DNA of 64,000 nt from Sporosalibacterium faouarense (GCF_016765695.1 NZ_JAETGO010000017.1:1-64000); one strand, 5' to 3'. Shown: positions 34,836 through 44,265, counted from the first letter of the stretch. The notes: generated by a model not told the origin, from the sequence alone. Program-made: numbers and translations.

Positions 34836-35195
34836 ATGGGAAAATATCTAACCCCTAAAGCAGGAATCATTAATTGGGATGCATTAGATGGCTTCTTTCA
34901 AATAGGAGCAACAGTCATAACTATATTAGGAGTATTTATCATACTAGGAGCATTGATTTTTCTAGGAATTAGAACTGTGGGATTGTTAATAGGCAAAGGT
35001 GGAGGAATTGATAAAAAAAGCATACAAATACTGACTATTGGAATTATTGCAGGAATTCTACTGGCCAGTCCTGGATGGTTAAAACTACTAGGCTTTATAG
35101 ATAAAGGTATAATCAGGCCAGCTTTTAATGAAAAACCTTATGAAAAAAGAATGGATGATAAGTATGAAGATATAGAAGATGACTTCATATATTAA
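34836..35195 (+). CDS. VirB2-like two-helix membrane protein (copy B)
   Basis: This 119-residue protein has two membrane helices (about 22-50 and 64-85) and no signal peptide. After the second helix it reads GWLKLLGFIDKGIIRP, closely matching GWIKIFGFIDSTVVKP of the preceding protein, so the two are paralogues. The acidic tail is different. It may be a second pilin, a minor subunit or a chaperoning partner. The ribosome site is AAGGAGTGAG. Confidence 0.58.
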   Translation: MGKYLTPKAGIINWDALDGFFQIGATVITILGVFIILGALIFLGIRTVGLLIGKGGGIDKKSIQILTIGIIAGILLASPGWLKLLGFIDKGIIRPAFNEKPYEKRMDDKYEDIEDDFIY

Positions 35196-35211
35196 ATGGG
35201 AGGTGAAGAAG

Positions 35212-36624
35212 ATTAGTAAAAGTGAAGAAAAAACTATAGAAGAGATTCTCAAAAAAGAATTTAGAATACTTATTGCTACTTCCCAAGATGACAAATATAA
35301 ACTATTAGAACAGAATATCTCAGGATTAAAAGAAGCTAAAATAATTGGCAGAGCTACAAACCAGGATGAAATGATAAGTTCGTTAAATAATAATGAGATA
35401 GACATAGTAATATTAACAACAGATCTAAAGTGTAAAGAAAATCTTATGTATATAACAAATGAAATTCCTCAATATATAAGGATAATAGCAATTGACACAA
35501 TTAAAATCAATTATTTGATTTATGGCAAGATGGAAGTAAACGGAGTAGAATTTATTAATCTTGATGAGATTGAGGATATAAAGAGTATAATACAAAACAA
35601 GACCGAAGATGAAGATGAGGAAAAGGATAAGAAGACCAAGAAATCTAGCATGAAAGAAAAAAGTAAATCTAAAAACAATAAGATTCAAAAACTAAAACTG
35701 AGTAATTCGGGTATCATTAAAAGGCAGCTAAAAAATGTGTCAGGGTTATTTAAGGATAATAATACTCAGGAAACTAAGGAAGTAAAGATTACTCCTCAGG
35801 TTCAAATGAAAGAAGTTATTAGGAAGCTAGAAACAACTAGACATCATGTAATAGAGAAAATACACATTCAAAAGGATATTATTGCTCCAAAGGATTACCA
35901 AAAGGTTGTAGCAGTTGTTGGTGATAGAGAAGTAGGAAAAACATTTATTACTTCCACACTTCTTAGAGAACTTGAGGAAAGGAAAAAGATAGTATCAGGA
36001 GTTGATTTTACAAGTAATCGAGGACTTTATCACTTTTTTAAATCTGAAGAAGATGAAGATGGATTAAACAAATTGATAAATGGAGTAAATGACCCCTGGC
36101 TAGAAAGTCCTAATTTAGCAATATATACATCGAATCCTGAAATAGAAGTCCCTAAAGTAAAGGGTGGGGATTTTTTTCATGTAATTGAAAATATTAAGCG
36201 TGAAAATAATATTGTATTAGTTGATTTTAAGAGACCAGAAAGTGAAGAAGAACTAAATCTTTTTAAAGAGTACCTTATGATTTGCGACCAGGTACTCTTT
36301 ATTTTAAATCCTGATCCTTTAAAAATATTAGAACAAATTAAGCTGTTTGTTGAAGTATTAGAAGTAACTAGTATTTTTAAGCTTAACGTAGTAATAAACA
36401 ACTATACAAAGAGTGGATTAGGAAAGAGTCAAATCAGAAATAAACTCCAGGAAGTATCAATGGAACCTATAAGAGAAATGTTTATGATTGAGTTAAATAA
36501 GAAGGATATAGAGTACACACGGAAAGGGTTAACGAAAGAAAAGTTTAAATTTTCAGGACTTAGTAGAGAAACGAAGAAAACCATAAAAGATATTAGCAGT
36601 AGCATATACCCGAAGAATAATTAA
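35212..36624 (+). CDS. tadZ: CpaE/TadZ-like protein: pseudo-receiver plus P-loop ATPase
   Basis: This protein has about 470 residues. The N-terminal 120 form a receiver-like domain lacking the phospho-acceptor Asp (IVILTTDL), as in CpaE/TadZ. A charged Lys-rich linker (about 125-220) and a ParA/MinD-type ATPase follow, with P-loop GDREVGKT near residue 245. TadZ proteins place the Tad pilus machine at a cell site. The in-frame ATG at 35179 lies upstream of the only Shine-Dalgarno, GGGAGGTGA at 35198-35206; an ATT at 35212, five bases after it, is the likely start. It is the first of three related ATPases. Confidence 0.72.
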   Translation: MSKSEEKTIEEILKKEFRILIATSQDDKYKLLEQNISGLKEAKIIGRATNQDEMISSLNNNEIDIVILTTDLKCKENLMYITNEIPQYIRIIAIDTIKINYLIYGKMEVNGVEFINLDEIEDIKSIIQNKTEDEDEEKDKKTKKSSMKEKSKSKNNKIQKLKLSNSGIIKRQLKNVSGLFKDNNTQETKEVKITPQVQMKEVIRKLETTRHHVIEKIHIQKDIIAPKDYQKVVAVVGDREVGKTFITSTLLRELEERKKIVSGVDFTSNRGLYHFFKSEEDEDGLNKLINGVNDPWLESPNLAIYTSNPEIEVPKVKGGDFFHVIENIKRENNIVLVDFKRPESEEELNLFKEYLMICDQVLFILNPDPLKILEQIKLFVEVLEVTSIFKLNVVINNYTKSGLGKSQIRNKLQEVSMEPIREMFMIELNKKDIEYTRKGLTKEKFKFSGLSRETKKTIKDISSSIYPKNN

Positions 36625-36636
36625 GGATGTGATGAA

Positions 36637-36768
36637 ATGGAAGTCGTAATTCCAATAGTTATTAGTATGGCCATAGGATTGTTAATACTTGTAAATCCTA
36701 TAAATGAGGAAGATGATGAGGTATATATAACTAATGCTTTGAGAAAGAAGGGAGATTTAAATGGGTAA
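36637..36768 (+). CDS. Small membrane protein, 43 residues
   Basis: This frame has ATG and a GGATG-type ribosome site, followed by one hydrophobic helix (about residues 3-20) and an acidic then basic tail. The stop overlaps the next ATG by eight bases, which supports translation through coupling. The family is unknown; it is positioned among Tad-like genes. Confidence 0.55.
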   Translation: MEVVIPIVISMAIGLLILVNPINEEDDEVYITNALRKKGDLNG

Positions 36769-37504
36769 AGTTGTTCTTTTTACTGGAGCTCCAAAAACAG
36801 GAAGCACCTTCTTAGCTAAATATGCAGCAAAAATAATTTCTAAGGACAATAAGAGAATAGCTGTAGTAGATATCTCTAAGAATAAAGGAATATATCACAA
36901 TATTTGTTTTGGAAGGGACCAGGACACGATTGGTTTACTTGAGCTTCTAAATGGCAATGGGAATAAAAGAGCATTGCCATATGGAGAAAATATAGATATA
37001 TTCACAGTTACTTCAAAGGTGATCTTAGATTTAGTACCATCGGTATTATTAAAAAGGGTTGAAGAAATCAGAGAAGAGTATGACCTAGTTATAATTGATT
37101 CAGATTTAGAAACATCAAAGTCATTAATAAGCTGCAGCGTAAAAACAATAGATGAGTTATATCTTATCCAGGACCTTCATGAAGAGAATGCAGCTCAAAT
37201 GGAGATTTTTTTAAATAAAATTAAGGATAGATTAAAGGAAAATGAAATTAATGCAACTATAGTCTGCAATAAGTCCATATACTGTAAGGTCAAATTTGAA
37301 TATTTTGAGAAGTACTTTAACACCCTTGGAGAAGTAAAAGCAGTACTTATACCTTTTGAAGAGAGAAATATGATAGTGGATTTAAATAACAAGAGTACTG
37401 GTCATATAAAAACAAATAAGTTTACCAACAATCTTAAAAAAGCTTTATATGGGTTATGCAGTAATATAACAAACGTCAACTCTAAGGTAAAAAACATTGT
37501 TTAG
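36761..37504 (+). CDS. CpaE/MinD-like ATPase (second copy)
   Basis: This 247-residue P-loop ATPase of the ParA/MinD group lacks the receiver domain. The P-loop GAPKTGST is at 9-16, and strands with VAVVDIS and YDLVIIDSD supply Walker A-prime and B positions. The deviant signature Lys is replaced by Pro-Lys order, and no membrane-targeting helix was obvious. It probably works with the larger TadZ-like protein in positioning or assembling the secretion machine. Confidence 0.68.
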   Translation: MGKVVLFTGAPKTGSTFLAKYAAKIISKDNKRIAVVDISKNKGIYHNICFGRDQDTIGLLELLNGNGNKRALPYGENIDIFTVTSKVILDLVPSVLLKRVEEIREEYDLVIIDSDLETSKSLISCSVKTIDELYLIQDLHEENAAQMEIFLNKIKDRLKENEINATIVCNKSIYCKVKFEYFEKYFNTLGEVKAVLIPFEERNMIVDLNNKSTGHIKTNKFTNNLKKALYGLCSNITNVNSKVKNIV

Positions 37505-37516
37505 GGAGGTGGTTAA

Positions 37517-38365
37517 GTGTTAAAAGGACCTGCAATGAATACACCAAGGATGAGGGATATAAAAAAGATAAACTGGATTCAAAGATTTATTGGAGGAGCA
37601 CCTATTCTCCTAGTCTTGGTAGGGTTAACCTCGTACTTAGTATTTATTAAGATTCCAGATGTTAGAGAACAAACTAAGCTAAATACCATAAATGAATTAA
37701 AAAATATCGAAAAGGAAAAGCAAGTTGAAGTACTTACCTTAAGTGATAATGTTAATCAAGGAGAGCTAGTAAGAAATATAGTTAGTAAAAGGGCCATGAG
37801 CTTAGATGAAATTCCTGATAATGCAATTAAAAGTATACAAGATTTAAATAATAAGGTTATTCGCTTTGATGCTCAAAAGAAAACCATTTTAACACCTGAT
37901 ATGTTAGTAGATAAGGATGAAAAAGTAACAAATGATATGAGAAGACAAGAATATAGCCAAATCAAATTACCTAGAGATATTCAAAAGGGAGATATTGTTG
38001 ATATAAGATACAAGGATAACCAAAGGGATAAAGTGGTTATTTCCCATAAAAGGGTTGAAGATATTGAGGGAGGATTAGCAATAAATATAAGTGAGATTGA
38101 AAGACAATTCATAAATGCAGCTGATATAGAAAGCAGGATAAATAGTGGAGAGCTTTATGTAACAGTATACCTAGATCCTGAAAATCAAGAACCTGCTGCC
38201 ATTACATATTCTCCAAAAAAAGAAATTATTGAAGCAATGAGAAGAGATCCAAATATCAATGAAAAATCCTTAGAGACTATAGTAGAAGTATTAAATGAAA
38301 TAAAGATTGAAATTAAGCCAAATGATAGCGAAAATTTTGAAAAAAAGAACAAGGTAGACAGTTAA
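37517..38365 (+). CDS. CpaB/RcpC-like pilus assembly protein with SAF-type domain
   Basis: This 282-residue protein has one N-terminal membrane helix (about 26-46) with most of the chain outside. Residues about 74-150 (VLTLSDNVNQGELVRNIVSK and onward) have the SAF/beta-clip character of CpaB/RcpC proteins, and a second CpaB-like region (about 155-235) follows. In Tad systems this protein helps assemble or stabilise the pilus at the envelope. The start is GTG with GGGAGGTGG upstream. Confidence 0.7.
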   Translation: MLKGPAMNTPRMRDIKKINWIQRFIGGAPILLVLVGLTSYLVFIKIPDVREQTKLNTINELKNIEKEKQVEVLTLSDNVNQGELVRNIVSKRAMSLDEIPDNAIKSIQDLNNKVIRFDAQKKTILTPDMLVDKDEKVTNDMRRQEYSQIKLPRDIQKGDIVDIRYKDNQRDKVVISHKRVEDIEGGLAINISEIERQFINAADIESRINSGELYVTVYLDPENQEPAAITYSPKKEIIEAMRRDPNINEKSLETIVEVLNEIKIEIKPNDSENFEKKNKVDS

Positions 38366-38379
38366 AGGAGGACTTGGGA

Positions 38380-38595
38380 ATGGAAGATCTATTAGATGAA
38401 ATTGAAATGGACATAGAATCTTTAAAAGATAATTTTATGGAAGTTAAAGAGAAGTTAGAAGAAACAAGCAAGTATATTAAAGATAAAATTGAAGTCTTAG
38501 AACATGCTAAAGATGATGATTGTTTAACAGAAGGTGGTGAAGCAATACTAGAAGAACTAAAATATATTTGTGAGTTACTAGGGATAGAAGATTAG
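38380..38595 (+). CDS. Small acidic coiled-coil protein, 71 residues
   Basis: This protein is almost wholly helical with heptad-like hydrophobic spacing (about 5-50) and is strongly acidic. The ATG at 38380 is favoured because AAAGGAGG is then at a normal distance. No known family was recognised. It lies between the CpaB-like and third ATPase genes and may be an adaptor within the complex. Confidence 0.6.
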   Translation: MEDLLDEIEMDIESLKDNFMEVKEKLEETSKYIKDKIEVLEHAKDDDCLTEGGEAILEELKYICELLGIED

Positions 38596-38614
38596 CCAAT
38601 GAGGAGGAATAATT

Positions 38615-39421
38615 TTGAAAAATGGGAAGGTCATTTCCTTTTGGAGTCCAGTTCATGGGCAAGGGAAAATAACCACAAATGCTTGTCTAATCTCGACATA
38701 CTTAAGCCTTATAGAAGATGAAAAACAAGTGCTTTCTATGGATAGCCAGTTTATATATTCAAGAATGCAGGAGTTGTTAAAAGAAGATGCTGAGGATGGA
38801 ACAAGTCAAATTTATACCTTTGTCCACAGTAGGAATCTAGATTCTGAAAAGCTTAGGATTTTTACAAGTGGAGTAATAGAAAATAGACTATATCTTCTAG
38901 GTTCTACTAAGCAGAGTTTAGTCGGGGAGAAAGTAACTGAACACTTAAAAGATATTATAAAGTGTGCAAGGGAAAGTTATGATTATGTAATAATCGATAC
39001 AAATTCAGGTACTTTTAATAAGAACACTAAAAAGGTACTGGAAAATTCAGACTTAGTTATAGTAAATCTTCCCCAGGAAGGCCATATATTAGATAAGTTT
39101 TTTGGTGGAAAAGAGAGATTTTATCATGAAGCTTTAGATAAAACAAAGTATATATGTGTTATAGGTAATTATCATCCATATAAGCATTTTAATCTTAAAA
39201 AGATAAAGAGATGGTATGGAATTAAGGAGATATATAAGATTCCCAATAATGAAGAACTTCATAAATCTATTAGTGATCAAAGACTAGTTGAGTGGATGAT
39301 AAGTAACTACAACATAGATAAAAAGGACGATAATAGAGAGTTCATAAACAGTATTAGTGAAATAGTAGACAGAATAAGGGAATCTGATAATAAAAGAAGA
39401 AGTGGATTCTCATTTTTATAG
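38615..39421 (+). CDS. ParA/CpaE-like ATPase (third copy)
   Basis: This 268-residue MinD/ParA-fold protein has the nucleotide loop SPVHGQGKITT (about 11-21), an altered P-loop, and YDYVIIDTNSGT near residue 125 as Walker B. It resembles TadZ-like ATPases without the receiver. It starts at TTG after AGGAGGAA, 17 bases before the ATPase motor gene (tadA). Three such ATPases in one cluster is unusual; they may be specialised for different steps. Confidence 0.68.
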   Translation: MKNGKVISFWSPVHGQGKITTNACLISTYLSLIEDEKQVLSMDSQFIYSRMQELLKEDAEDGTSQIYTFVHSRNLDSEKLRIFTSGVIENRLYLLGSTKQSLVGEKVTEHLKDIIKCARESYDYVIIDTNSGTFNKNTKKVLENSDLVIVNLPQEGHILDKFFGGKERFYHEALDKTKYICVIGNYHPYKHFNLKKIKRWYGIKEIYKIPNNEELHKSISDQRLVEWMISNYNIDKKDDNREFINSISEIVDRIRESDNKRRSGFSFL

Positions 39422-39437
39422 TAAAGGTGGTGTAAAG

Positions 39438-41408
39438 GTGATTCTAAACAGTTTACAGGGCAAAGGAAAAGAGCATAAAATTAGATATTCCCATCTATAT
39501 AATTTTAAAAGCTTAAAGAAATTTGTTGATTTATATATAAGTGAATACTTAACACAGGAAGTGCTGGCTAAAGGGAAAACAGAAGAAGAATATCAAAAAG
39601 TTAAAAAGAGAAAGGATTTTCTAAAAGAGTACTTAGACGAATGTGCTTACGGAGACCCTAAAGAAAGGGACTATGTTAAAACATATATAAGACAACTAAT
39701 TACTTCAAGTAATAGGGACGATGGAATAATCGTACAGGGCTATCCTGAAGATTACATAGTTACACCTGAGAATATAAATAAATTCTTACAACTTAATAAG
39801 GACAAGCTCACAGTCGAAAATGCATGGAAGGTTATACTTAGTACCTTTAGGAAGAAAAATGGCAGGAAAGGACTTTCTCGCTTGTTAGAAAGGTATAATT
39901 TCAACAGACTTAGGGTAGATGATTTCGATGAAGAAATGTTCTATATTAATACAGATGACATTAAGGAAGTATACAATTCCGAGAATCCTAAAATAGAATA
40001 TGAGGACCACTTAGATATATTAGTACAAAAGATATATGAAGACTATAAGGGAAATGGAGTAATAGATGAGCTTTTATATCAGGATATAGATGAAGTAGCT
40101 ATAGGGGTTACAGGATTGGTTGATGATATAATGCCAGTTTCAAGTAGACTTAGGGACAAAGAAATCAAAAAAGCCTATGATTCTATTGTTGTAACCTATA
40201 ATGGTAATCCAATTCATTTTAAGTTTTTATCTCTAGGGTCTTGGGAAGAGCTAGAAAGAATAAATAGACAACTTGTAAAATATGAGCAAAACAATCAATT
40301 TTCAAGAAAAGATGGATATCTCCTTGGATTTGGAAAGGATGGTTCTAGAAGGACAGCAGCTAGAGAACCCTTTGGCGAATGTAGAGCTGCATGGGTGAGA
40401 ATGTTTTGTATTGAAGAAGATGAAAATGAAGACCTGGTTAAGGGAATGGATAAGGATAAACCATTAAAAGGATGGGAAAAAGTAATAAGAAGGGAAAGGT
40501 TGCTTATAAGGGGTGGCGCTTCTCTTCCTATTTCAGGTCCACAAGGAGTAGGTAAAACCACAAAGATGGTATCACTTCTTAAATATGCCTATCCTTTTTA
40601 CTCCGTTAGAATTATAGAGGCAGTATTTGAAGCTCATTTAAGGAGAAGATATCCAAATAGGAATATATTCTCTGTTCAAGAGACTAACGATATTGATTCA
40701 ACAGAAGCATATAACTTTACTCTAAGAACTTCAGGAAATATTAATCTAATAGGTGAAGTTAGAAAAGATAAGATGACAGCAGAGATAATTAAATCAGGAA
40801 ACAGGGGTAGTGAGTTTACAATTTTCACTTATCACCCAAATAATCCTGATGTATTACCAATAGAACTTGCAAATTCACTTTTAACATTAGGAATATATAA
40901 AAGTCTGAAAGAGGCTTTAGCAGTTGTTTTTAGAACAATTCAGTGTTGTATTCAAGTAGATAAAGATTTAGATGGTAATAGATATTATAATCTATATGAA
41001 TTTATTCCAAGTTCAATACCTATAGATAATAGATATCAGGAATTAAAGGGTTATGATAGGGTTGAAGCCTTTATGGACACTTTTTATACTGCAGCTTTAA
41101 ATTTAACTGACAATAGCCTTTATAAAACAGTACCTATAGTAGAATATGATGATATCAAAGGATATACAGTTAAAAACACCATATCTGATAGCTTATATAA
41201 CAGGCTTAAAAAGGGAATGAGGAAGAAGGATGACAGAATAGAACTAATGAAAGTATTTAGGCCTGAAGAGTATATTAAGGTGGTACTAGAAGATGATAAG
41301 CTTGATAAAACAGCTGAAAATATTGAGAATATAATAATAAACCATAACATAGATTCCTTTGAAGATATAAAGGTTAAGTCACTAGAACTAAGTAAGATAT
41401 GGAGGTGA
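39438..41408 (+). CDS. tadA: TadA/CpaF-like secretion ATPase
   Basis: This is the cytoplasmic motor of Tad pili or type II/IV secretion (VirB11/PilT superfamily), 656 residues. A long N-terminal region (about 1-345) precedes the ATPase core: Walker A GPQGVGKT at 367-374, a Glu in SVQETND, Walker B with INLIGEVR, and a His-box with FTIFTYHPNN. GTG at 39438 has AAAGGTGG seven bases upstream; the ORF extends to a GTG at 39402 that overlaps the previous gene and has no ribosome site. It is four bases before the membrane platform gene. Confidence 0.85.
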   Translation: MILNSLQGKGKEHKIRYSHLYNFKSLKKFVDLYISEYLTQEVLAKGKTEEEYQKVKKRKDFLKEYLDECAYGDPKERDYVKTYIRQLITSSNRDDGIIVQGYPEDYIVTPENINKFLQLNKDKLTVENAWKVILSTFRKKNGRKGLSRLLERYNFNRLRVDDFDEEMFYINTDDIKEVYNSENPKIEYEDHLDILVQKIYEDYKGNGVIDELLYQDIDEVAIGVTGLVDDIMPVSSRLRDKEIKKAYDSIVVTYNGNPIHFKFLSLGSWEELERINRQLVKYEQNNQFSRKDGYLLGFGKDGSRRTAAREPFGECRAAWVRMFCIEEDENEDLVKGMDKDKPLKGWEKVIRRERLLIRGGASLPISGPQGVGKTTKMVSLLKYAYPFYSVRIIEAVFEAHLRRRYPNRNIFSVQETNDIDSTEAYNFTLRTSGNINLIGEVRKDKMTAEIIKSGNRGSEFTIFTYHPNNPDVLPIELANSLLTLGIYKSLKEALAVVFRTIQCCIQVDKDLDGNRYYNLYEFIPSSIPIDNRYQELKGYDRVEAFMDTFYTAALNLTDNSLYKTVPIVEYDDIKGYTVKNTISDSLYNRLKKGMRKKDDRIELMKVFRPEEYIKVVLEDDKLDKTAENIENIIINHNIDSFEDIKVKSLELSKIWR

Positions 41409-41411
41409 CCC

Positions 41412-43517
41412 ATGACTTTAGAATATATATATAAAGCAATGATGGTGGTTGGTCCAGTCTTAATAGTTCTACCAATAATGATATTAATAGCCAGGAGAAT
41501 AGGAATAGTATTAAGTATTCCTTTTTTTAATGAGAAAAAACGAAAGGATTTAAAGAGTAGAGTTTACTTGCTGATCAGAAAGGTACCTTTTAGTGGCCAA
41601 TACTTTAAAAATGTTAAGAAAAGACTTTATTTTAGCCATTATATGGACATAGCTTCTTTAGAAAGAAAAACAATAGATGTAGTATTTATATCGAGCATTT
41701 GGGCAATTGTAGTTTTCATATTACTTCTAATTCCATTTAAAAATCCAATACTATCTATAATAGTTGCAGTTGCAGTATTTAGGCTAAGGATTGAGAAGAA
41801 AATTGGAGATGACTATGAACTTTTAGGAGACCTTACTGAAGGAATAAAGGACTTAAATCACAATTATATAGCAGAAAATAAAGCTATGGAAAAAGCCTTT
41901 GAAGAAACTATAAAAGTAGCTCCAAGGAGAATAGCACTTCATTTTCAAAGAATTCTTGAAATTATTAAAAAACCTAGTAAAGAAGCTGATAGGGAAGTGA
42001 AGAGATATTATGAAGAATGTCAAAATAAGTATTTGAGATTAATTGCAGGATATTCATTATTAACTTCAGAATATGGAGATATTGAAACAAATGAGGGAAG
42101 TCTCTTTCAGAAGAATATGTTTTATATAATTAGAGAAATTCAAAATGAATATAGACAAAGGAAGAATCTTAAAAATAAGACTTTTGGAGAAAGTTTTTTC
42201 ATTATTGCTCCAATAATAGCACTTCCACTACTAAAAAAATATATGATAATGGTTGTAGAACAATTTAACATACCAATAAAGGGGTTAAGTGAATTCTACA
42301 ATGGTAGTTTAGGATATATAGATATGCTTACATGTGTGACAATTAGTGGTGTTTGCTTCTTAATATATACAGAGCTGATGAAAAGTAATGAAGTAAAAAG
42401 AATTAAACTATCACAACAAGCTTGGGAAGAAAAGTTTATTAGAATAAAACCAATAGGATATCTGGTTAAAAAGCTCACTCCTGAAAAAAGAAGTAAAAAA
42501 CATCAAAGGATTAAGAATTTAATGATTAAGAGTGGGAAGCTTGAAAAATTGGAATGGTTTTATTTTAGAAAGTTAATTCTCTTTATTACTAGTTTTGTTC
42601 TAATACTGTCGATTGTTCAAGGTTCAAAGATTCTTAATAAGTATCAAGTATTACAAGACCTAGATTATGGACTATCAAATAAGTATATATATCAAAACAT
42701 GATAAGGGTACAAAGAAATTTAAGTAGACAAGAAAAGGAGAATTTAATAGAAGAGGATAAGGAGTTAATAAATATCTTAAATCATAATAAAGATAAACTT
42801 CCTGAAAAAAACTTAAGAGAATATATAATTGAGATTCTAGAAGCTAGAAACCTTAAGGTTCCAGTTTCAGTTGAGATGACAGCTGAAAGAATCTTGATGA
42901 AATATAGAGTATTAAGTAATACAAATACTTTCTATACCATACTAGAAGTGTTGTTTATAGTGCTTCTTTCACTTCTTATATATAATTTTCCTAATATTAA
43001 AATGAGTTTATCAGCTAAAATCAATAGAGAGACTGTAATGTATGATGAGACAATGGGGTTCTATACAATAGCTATCTTACTTATGCACCACAAAAGCGCG
43101 ACTACAGAAATGGTTATACAGTGGCTTGCTTGGTTTGCTGATATATTCTATAAGCCACTATATGAAATAAAGAATAGATTTGCTGATAAAGATAGGGGAG
43201 GTGTTAAGGCATTAAGGGAGCTTAAAGAAGAAGTTGACTATAAACCTTTTAAAAGATTACTAGATTCTCTCATAATTGCAGAAGATAGATTACCACTATA
43301 TCAAGCATTTACAGGAATTGAACAGGATCAAAGATTTAATGAAAGGACTAGGGAAGATAATTCAGAGCTCTTAATCAGTATTAAAAGTGGTATTATAACA
43401 AGACTTGGATGGATTAGTTTAGGAGCAACTAGTTTTCTATACTTTGTAATACCTATAGTATGGTCTATATTTAGTATGCTTATGGATACATATGGAGCGA
43501 TTCAACCATATTGGTAA
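41412..43517 (+). CDS. TadB-TadC-like membrane platform fusion
   Basis: This 701-residue protein seems to carry two T2SSF-type halves in one chain. The first half has membrane helices near 10-30, 95-130, 255-275 and 300-325. The second has helices near 385-405, 510-535 and 665-690, with a cytoplasmic loop MHHKSATTEMVIQWLAWF like TadB/TadC proteins. In Tad systems TadB and TadC are separate proteins of about 300 residues forming the inner-membrane platform that the TadA motor turns. It follows the motor gene by three bases, so the pair is coupled. Confidence 0.72.
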   Translation: MTLEYIYKAMMVVGPVLIVLPIMILIARRIGIVLSIPFFNEKKRKDLKSRVYLLIRKVPFSGQYFKNVKKRLYFSHYMDIASLERKTIDVVFISSIWAIVVFILLLIPFKNPILSIIVAVAVFRLRIEKKIGDDYELLGDLTEGIKDLNHNYIAENKAMEKAFEETIKVAPRRIALHFQRILEIIKKPSKEADREVKRYYEECQNKYLRLIAGYSLLTSEYGDIETNEGSLFQKNMFYIIREIQNEYRQRKNLKNKTFGESFFIIAPIIALPLLKKYMIMVVEQFNIPIKGLSEFYNGSLGYIDMLTCVTISGVCFLIYTELMKSNEVKRIKLSQQAWEEKFIRIKPIGYLVKKLTPEKRSKKHQRIKNLMIKSGKLEKLEWFYFRKLILFITSFVLILSIVQGSKILNKYQVLQDLDYGLSNKYIYQNMIRVQRNLSRQEKENLIEEDKELINILNHNKDKLPEKNLREYIIEILEARNLKVPVSVEMTAERILMKYRVLSNTNTFYTILEVLFIVLLSLLIYNFPNIKMSLSAKINRETVMYDETMGFYTIAILLMHHKSATTEMVIQWLAWFADIFYKPLYEIKNRFADKDRGGVKALRELKEEVDYKPFKRLLDSLIIAEDRLPLYQAFTGIEQDQRFNERTREDNSELLISIKSGIITRLGWISLGATSFLYFVIPIVWSIFSMLMDTYGAIQPYW

Positions 43518-43541
43518 AAAAATACGGAAGGGAATGAGAAG

Positions 43542-43715
43542 ATGCAAATAGATCCGTTTGAAAAAAAGAAAAAAGTAAAAGAAAGTAACCCCAAAAGTAT
43601 ATTAGACTACACAGAAGACGTAGTTGAAAATAATGAAAAGGAAGAAATAGAAATATTTAAAGTTAACTCCAAAGATTATAAGATGAAAGAATTTAATAAT
43701 AAAAAAGATAATTAA
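43542..43715 (+). CDS. Small charged protein, 57 residues
   Basis: This Lys/Glu-rich soluble protein starts at ATG with GGAAGGGAATGAG upstream, 24 bases after the platform gene. The composition suggests disorder or a helix. The family was not recognised. It closes the Tad motor block before a stem-loop. Confidence 0.5.
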   Translation: MQIDPFEKKKKVKESNPKSILDYTEDVVENNEKEEIEIFKVNSKDYKMKEFNNKKDN

Positions 43716-43737
43716 ATATGCAAATGGCAATCCCCAT

Positions 43738-43779
43738 GATAAAACCTACGGAAAACTCCCCCTTTTCGTGGGTTTTATC
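43738..43779 (+). other. Long stem-loop before the pilin gene
   Basis: GATAAAACC ... GGTTTTATC with inner ACG/CGT and GAAAA/TTTTC pairing gives about 17 base pairs. No clear T-run follows, so it looks like an RNA processing or stabilising element at the 5' side of the pilin message rather than a plain terminator. Confidence 0.65.
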
Positions 43780-43827
43780 TATATAAATAAATTTAAATAC
43801 AAAAAATAAAATTAGGAGGAATGTAAA

Positions 43828-44265
43828 ATGGCAGATGTAGGTGCAAAAGTAGACAAGGGAGTTGGATTGTTAGTAACATTAGCTATTACAGGAGTAGTAT
43901 TAATTATTGTTGGGATTATTTTAAATATGCTCTTCGATGGACAAAGCAAGTTAGGTAGTTATGCAAAGACAATAGATTCATATGATTATATAGGTTATGA
44001 TGACAAATACGTTAGTGGTGATAGTGTGATATCTGCAATAAAAAATGCGAAGAATCCTTCACCAAATAAGTTAACTGTCACTGTAACTACTCTTGCAGGG
44101 AGCTCAACAAGCTATGGTTATGATGATGAAGCTGACACTACTTACGCAGGGTACTCAGAGAGTGACCCTGGAGATACTGATTTTATAAATCCAAATGGTA
44201 CTTTTAAAGCTAGCTTAGTAAAAAATAATGATGTAGTCACAGGCATACGATTCCAGCAAGAATGA
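43828..44265 (+). CDS. Flp/major pilin-like secreted protein
   Basis: This 145-residue protein has a short polar lead (1-12), one long hydrophobic helix (about 13-35, GVGLLVTLAITGVVLIIVG) and a polar, Gly/Ser/Tyr/Asp-rich remainder. This is the layout of type IV pilin-like subunits, though larger than typical Flp pilins (50-80 residues). It has the best ribosome site of the block (AGGAGGAATG) and is bracketed by two stem-loops, as expected for a highly expressed structural subunit. No standard prepilin peptidase motif or peptidase gene is seen in the window. Confidence 0.6.
   Translation: MADVGAKVDKGVGLLVTLAITGVVLIIVGIILNMLFDGQSKLGSYAKTIDSYDYIGYDDKYVSGDSVISAIKNAKNPSPNKLTVTVTTLAGSSTSYGYDDEADTTYAGYSESDPGDTDFINPNGTFKASLVKNNDVVTGIRFQQE

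Noticed and set aside
41412-43517. Frameshifted or broken tadB plus tadC
   Set aside because: The frame is continuous over 701 codons with good ribosome site and no stop or frame change; a fusion explains it better.
43738-43779. Simple terminator before the pilin gene
   Set aside because: No T-tract follows on the plus strand; stem strength and place fit RNA processing or stability better.
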